Part shown: positions 62,022 to 64,000 of the stretch, in pieces
Numbering within the stretch: position 1 is the stretch's first letter
How the letters are laid out: every line of letters begins with the position of its first letter
DNA from: Sulfuriferula plumbiphila
GTDB lineage: Bacteria > Pseudomonadota > Gammaproteobacteria > Burkholderiales > Sulfuriferulaceae
Reading direction: 5' to 3'
Assembly: GCF_009938015.1 (NCBI RefSeq)
Contig: NZ_AP021884.1
Span: forward strand, 2,978,585-3,042,584
DNA length: 64,000 nt
Made by a program: the position numbers and the translations under genes
Notes under the pieces: generated by a model
The model's database searches: none
The model's input: only the letters and a program-made list of their open reading frames with translations
What the model was told of the DNA's origin: nothing

Positions 62022-64000
62022 GTGACTAAAAAGCTGCTGTTGGTGGACGGGTCGTCTTATCTGTATCGGGCGTTTCACGCGCTGCCGGATATGCGCAACG
62101 GCGCCGGTGAACCCACCAGCGCCATTTACGGCGTGCTCAACATGCTGCGCCGGCTGAAAAAGGATATCGCCGCCGATTATAGCGCCTGTGTATTTGACGC
62201 CAAAGGCAAAACCTTCCGCGACGACTGGTATCCCGAGTATAAAGCTCACCGGCCGTCCATGCCAGATGACCTGGCGCGCCAGATCGAGCCACTGCACAAC
62301 GCCATCCGCGCCATGGGCTGGCCGCTGTTGATGATAGACGGTGTAGAGGCCGACGATGTGATCGGCACCCTGGCCAGAATGGCCGAGGCCGAGGGCATGC
62401 ACAGCATCATCTCCACCGGCGACAAGGACATGGCGCAACTGGTGAACGAGCACGTCACCCTGGTCAATACCATGACCAGCGAAACCCTGGACACGGCCGC
62501 GGTACTGGCCAAATTCGGTATTCCGCCGGCGTGCATTGTGGATTATTTGACGCTGGTGGGCGATGCAGTGGACAACGTGCCGGGGGTGGAAAAAGTCGGC
62601 CCCAAAACCGCCGTGAAATGGCTCACCGAATACGGCACCCTGGACAATCTCATCGCCCACGCCGATGAGGTGAAAGGTGCCGTGGGCGACAACCTGCGCC
62701 GCGCGCTGGACTGGCTGCCCACCGGCCGCAAGCTGATCACCATCCGCACCGATATCACGCTGCCCATGGGTGTGCACGATCTGTTAATGGGGACGCCGGA
62801 CAAAGCCACACTAAGCGCGCTCTACACCCGCTACGAATTCAAGAGCTGGCTGCGCGATCTGGACAATGGCACGTCCTCCCCTGCCGCCGCTCCCGTCATG
62901 GCGGACATGTTCGCCAGCGACACAGCGCCGGCAATCCCCGCGCAGCGTCATTACGACACCCTGCTCAGCCAGGCGCAGCTGGATACCTGGCTGGCCAGGC
63001 TCATGGCCGCCCCGCTGGTATGCGTGGATACCGAAACCACCAGCCTCGATCCGCTACAGGCACGCATTGTGGGCCTGTCCTTCGCCATCGAGCCGCACCA
63101 CGCAGCCTATCTTCCGCTGGCACACGCCGGCCCCGACGCGCCACAACAGCTTGATCGGGACAGCGTGCTGGCGCAGCTCAAACCCTGGCTGGAAGATGCT
63201 ACCCGCGCCAAGCTCGGCCAGAACCTCAAATACGACATGCACGTGCTCGCCAACCACGGCATCCATCTGGCGGGGGTGGCGCACGACACCCTGCTGCAAT
63301 CCTACGTGGTGGAATCGCACCAGTCGCGCAACATGGACAGCCTCGCCCTGCGCCACCTGGGGGTAACCACCATCACCTACGCCGAGGTCGCCGGCAAGGG
63401 TGCCGGGCAAATCGGCTTTGAGCAGGTGGACGTGGCGCGTGCCGCCGAATACGCTGCCGAGGATGCCGACGTGACACTCCAGCTCCACCAGACTATGTAT
63501 CCGCGCATCGCCGCCGACGCCAGGCTGGATTATGTATACCGCCAGCTGGAAATGCCGCTGTTGCCCATCCTCTGGCAAATCGAGCGCAGCGGCGTGCTGC
63601 TCGACGTTAAATTGCTGGACACGCAGAGCCGCGAACTCGGGCAAAAAATGCTGGCGCTGGAGCAGCAGGCACACACTGCTGCCGGCCAGCCGTTCAACCT
63701 CAACTCGCCCAGGCAGATCCAGGAAATCCTGTTCACCCGGCTGGGCTTGCCGGTGATCAAGAAAACCCCCGGCGGTGTGCCTTCCACCGACGAGGACGTA
63801 CTCACCCAGCTCGCCCTGGATTACCCGCTGCCCAAGCTGTTGCTGGAGTACCGCGGCCTGGCCAAGCTCAAGTCCACCTATACCGACAAGCTGCCGCGCA
63901 TGATCAACCCCGCCACCGGGCGCGTGCACACCAGCTATTCGCAGGCGGTGGCGGTGACCGGGCGGCTGTCCAGCTCCGACCCCAACCTGCAGAACATCCC
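62022..64000 (+). CDS. polA: DNA polymerase I (3' end outside window)
   Basis: About 659 codons are visible, starting from a GTG at 62022 (another GTG three bases earlier). The product begins MTKKLLLVDGSSYLYRAFHA, the 5'-3' exonuclease start. It contains the helix-hairpin-helix region (VDNVPGVEKVGPKTAVKWL), a 3'-5' exonuclease-type domain (CVDTETTSLDPLQARIVGLS, NLKYDMHVLANHGI) and the beginning of the polymerase domain, reaching TGRLSSSDPNLQNIP at the window edge. It carries out repair and Okazaki-fragment processing. Confidence 0.96.
   Translation, partial: MTKKLLLVDGSSYLYRAFHALPDMRNGAGEPTSAIYGVLNMLRRLKKDIAADYSACVFDAKGKTFRDDWYPEYKAHRPSMPDDLARQIEPLHNAIRAMGWPLLMIDGVEADDVIGTLARMAEAEGMHSIISTGDKDMAQLVNEHVTLVNTMTSETLDTAAVLAKFGIPPACIVDYLTLVGDAVDNVPGVEKVGPKTAVKWLTEYGTLDNLIAHADEVKGAVGDNLRRALDWLPTGRKLITIRTDITLPMGVHDLLMGTPDKATLSALYTRYEFKSWLRDLDNGTSSPAAAPVMADMFASDTAPAIPAQRHYDTLLSQAQLDTWLARLMAAPLVCVDTETTSLDPLQARIVGLSFAIEPHHAAYLPLAHAGPDAPQQLDRDSVLAQLKPWLEDATRAKLGQNLKYDMHVLANHGIHLAGVAHDTLLQSYVVESHQSRNMDSLALRHLGVTTITYAEVAGKGAGQIGFEQVDVARAAEYAAEDADVTLQLHQTMYPRIAADARLDYVYRQLEMPLLPILWQIERSGVLLDVKLLDTQSRELGQKMLALEQQAHTAAGQPFNLNSPRQIQEILFTRLGLPVIKKTPGGVPSTDEDVLTQLALDYPLPKLLLEYRGLAKLKSTYTDKLPRMINPATGRVHTSYSQAVAVTGRLSSSDPNLQNI

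Overview
The window looks like a chromosome segment of a betaproteobacterium, most likely a Nitrosomonadales/Gallionellales-type autotroph or sulfur/iron-associated relative. That is inferred from gene content and codon use, not from an rRNA gene. Clues: a pilMNOPQ-aroK locus divergent from a PBP1a gene, a System II cytochrome c maturation pair next to a cytochrome c4, a Mg-type HemB, PEP-CTERM proteins, and the PrsK/PrsR/PrsT regulators of exosortase (XrtA) loci. Coding density is high. No rRNA, tRNA or CRISPR array was seen. The exosortase gene itself is not in the window.

Layout. 1-8 kb: an MBL hydrolase (cut by the left edge), a HIT protein, phoR-phoB with a three-repeat Pho box, then ubiE-ubiJ-ubiB and a solute symporter. 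8-16 kb: a PEP-CTERM protein, a fused ATP-sulfurylase-like/APS kinase protein whose sulfurylase motifs are degenerate, a DHH phosphoesterase, a VanZ protein and a very large VanZ/O-antigen-ligase-like protein. 16-25 kb: aroK, pilQ-P-O-N-M and a divergent mrcA. 25-37 kb: a surface-polymer locus with a polyprenyl-phosphate sugar transferase, prsK, prsR, two tandem prsT-like TPR lipoproteins and a second PEP-CTERM protein. 37-46 kb: a FeeM-like acyltransferase/ThiF/nitroreductase cassette, hemB, engB, a candidate small RNA, cytochrome c4, resB and ccsB. 59-64 kb: a membrane protein, thrB, a DUF2782 protein, a LOG-family gene and polA (cut by the right edge).

Three well-spaced sigma-54 (-24/-12) promoters lie upstream of the two PEP-CTERM genes and the sugar transferase that heads the prsK-prsR locus. 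PrsR is a sigma-54 activator, so the window seems to hold a self-contained regulon: PrsK senses, PrsR activates, and polymer priming plus PEP-CTERM cargo respond.

The most striking region is 46051-59090, a 13,040-bp transposon. It has perfect 26-bp terminal inverted repeats and a 9-bp target duplication. It sits in the loop of a bidirectional intrinsic terminator between ccsB and the convergent membrane-protein gene. It carries its own large zinc-ribbon/DDE transposase, a secreted SPRY-like protein, a small membrane protein, and a three-gene TerB / BrxD-like ATPase / BrxHI-like helicase operon that looks like a stand-alone anti-phage module related to BREX. Three IS5-family copies (4-bp YTAR duplications) have since landed in it. 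One breaks the transposase and another breaks the helicase, so both mobility and the module are probably disabled here. Both genes can be rejoined in frame by removing the IS and one target copy.
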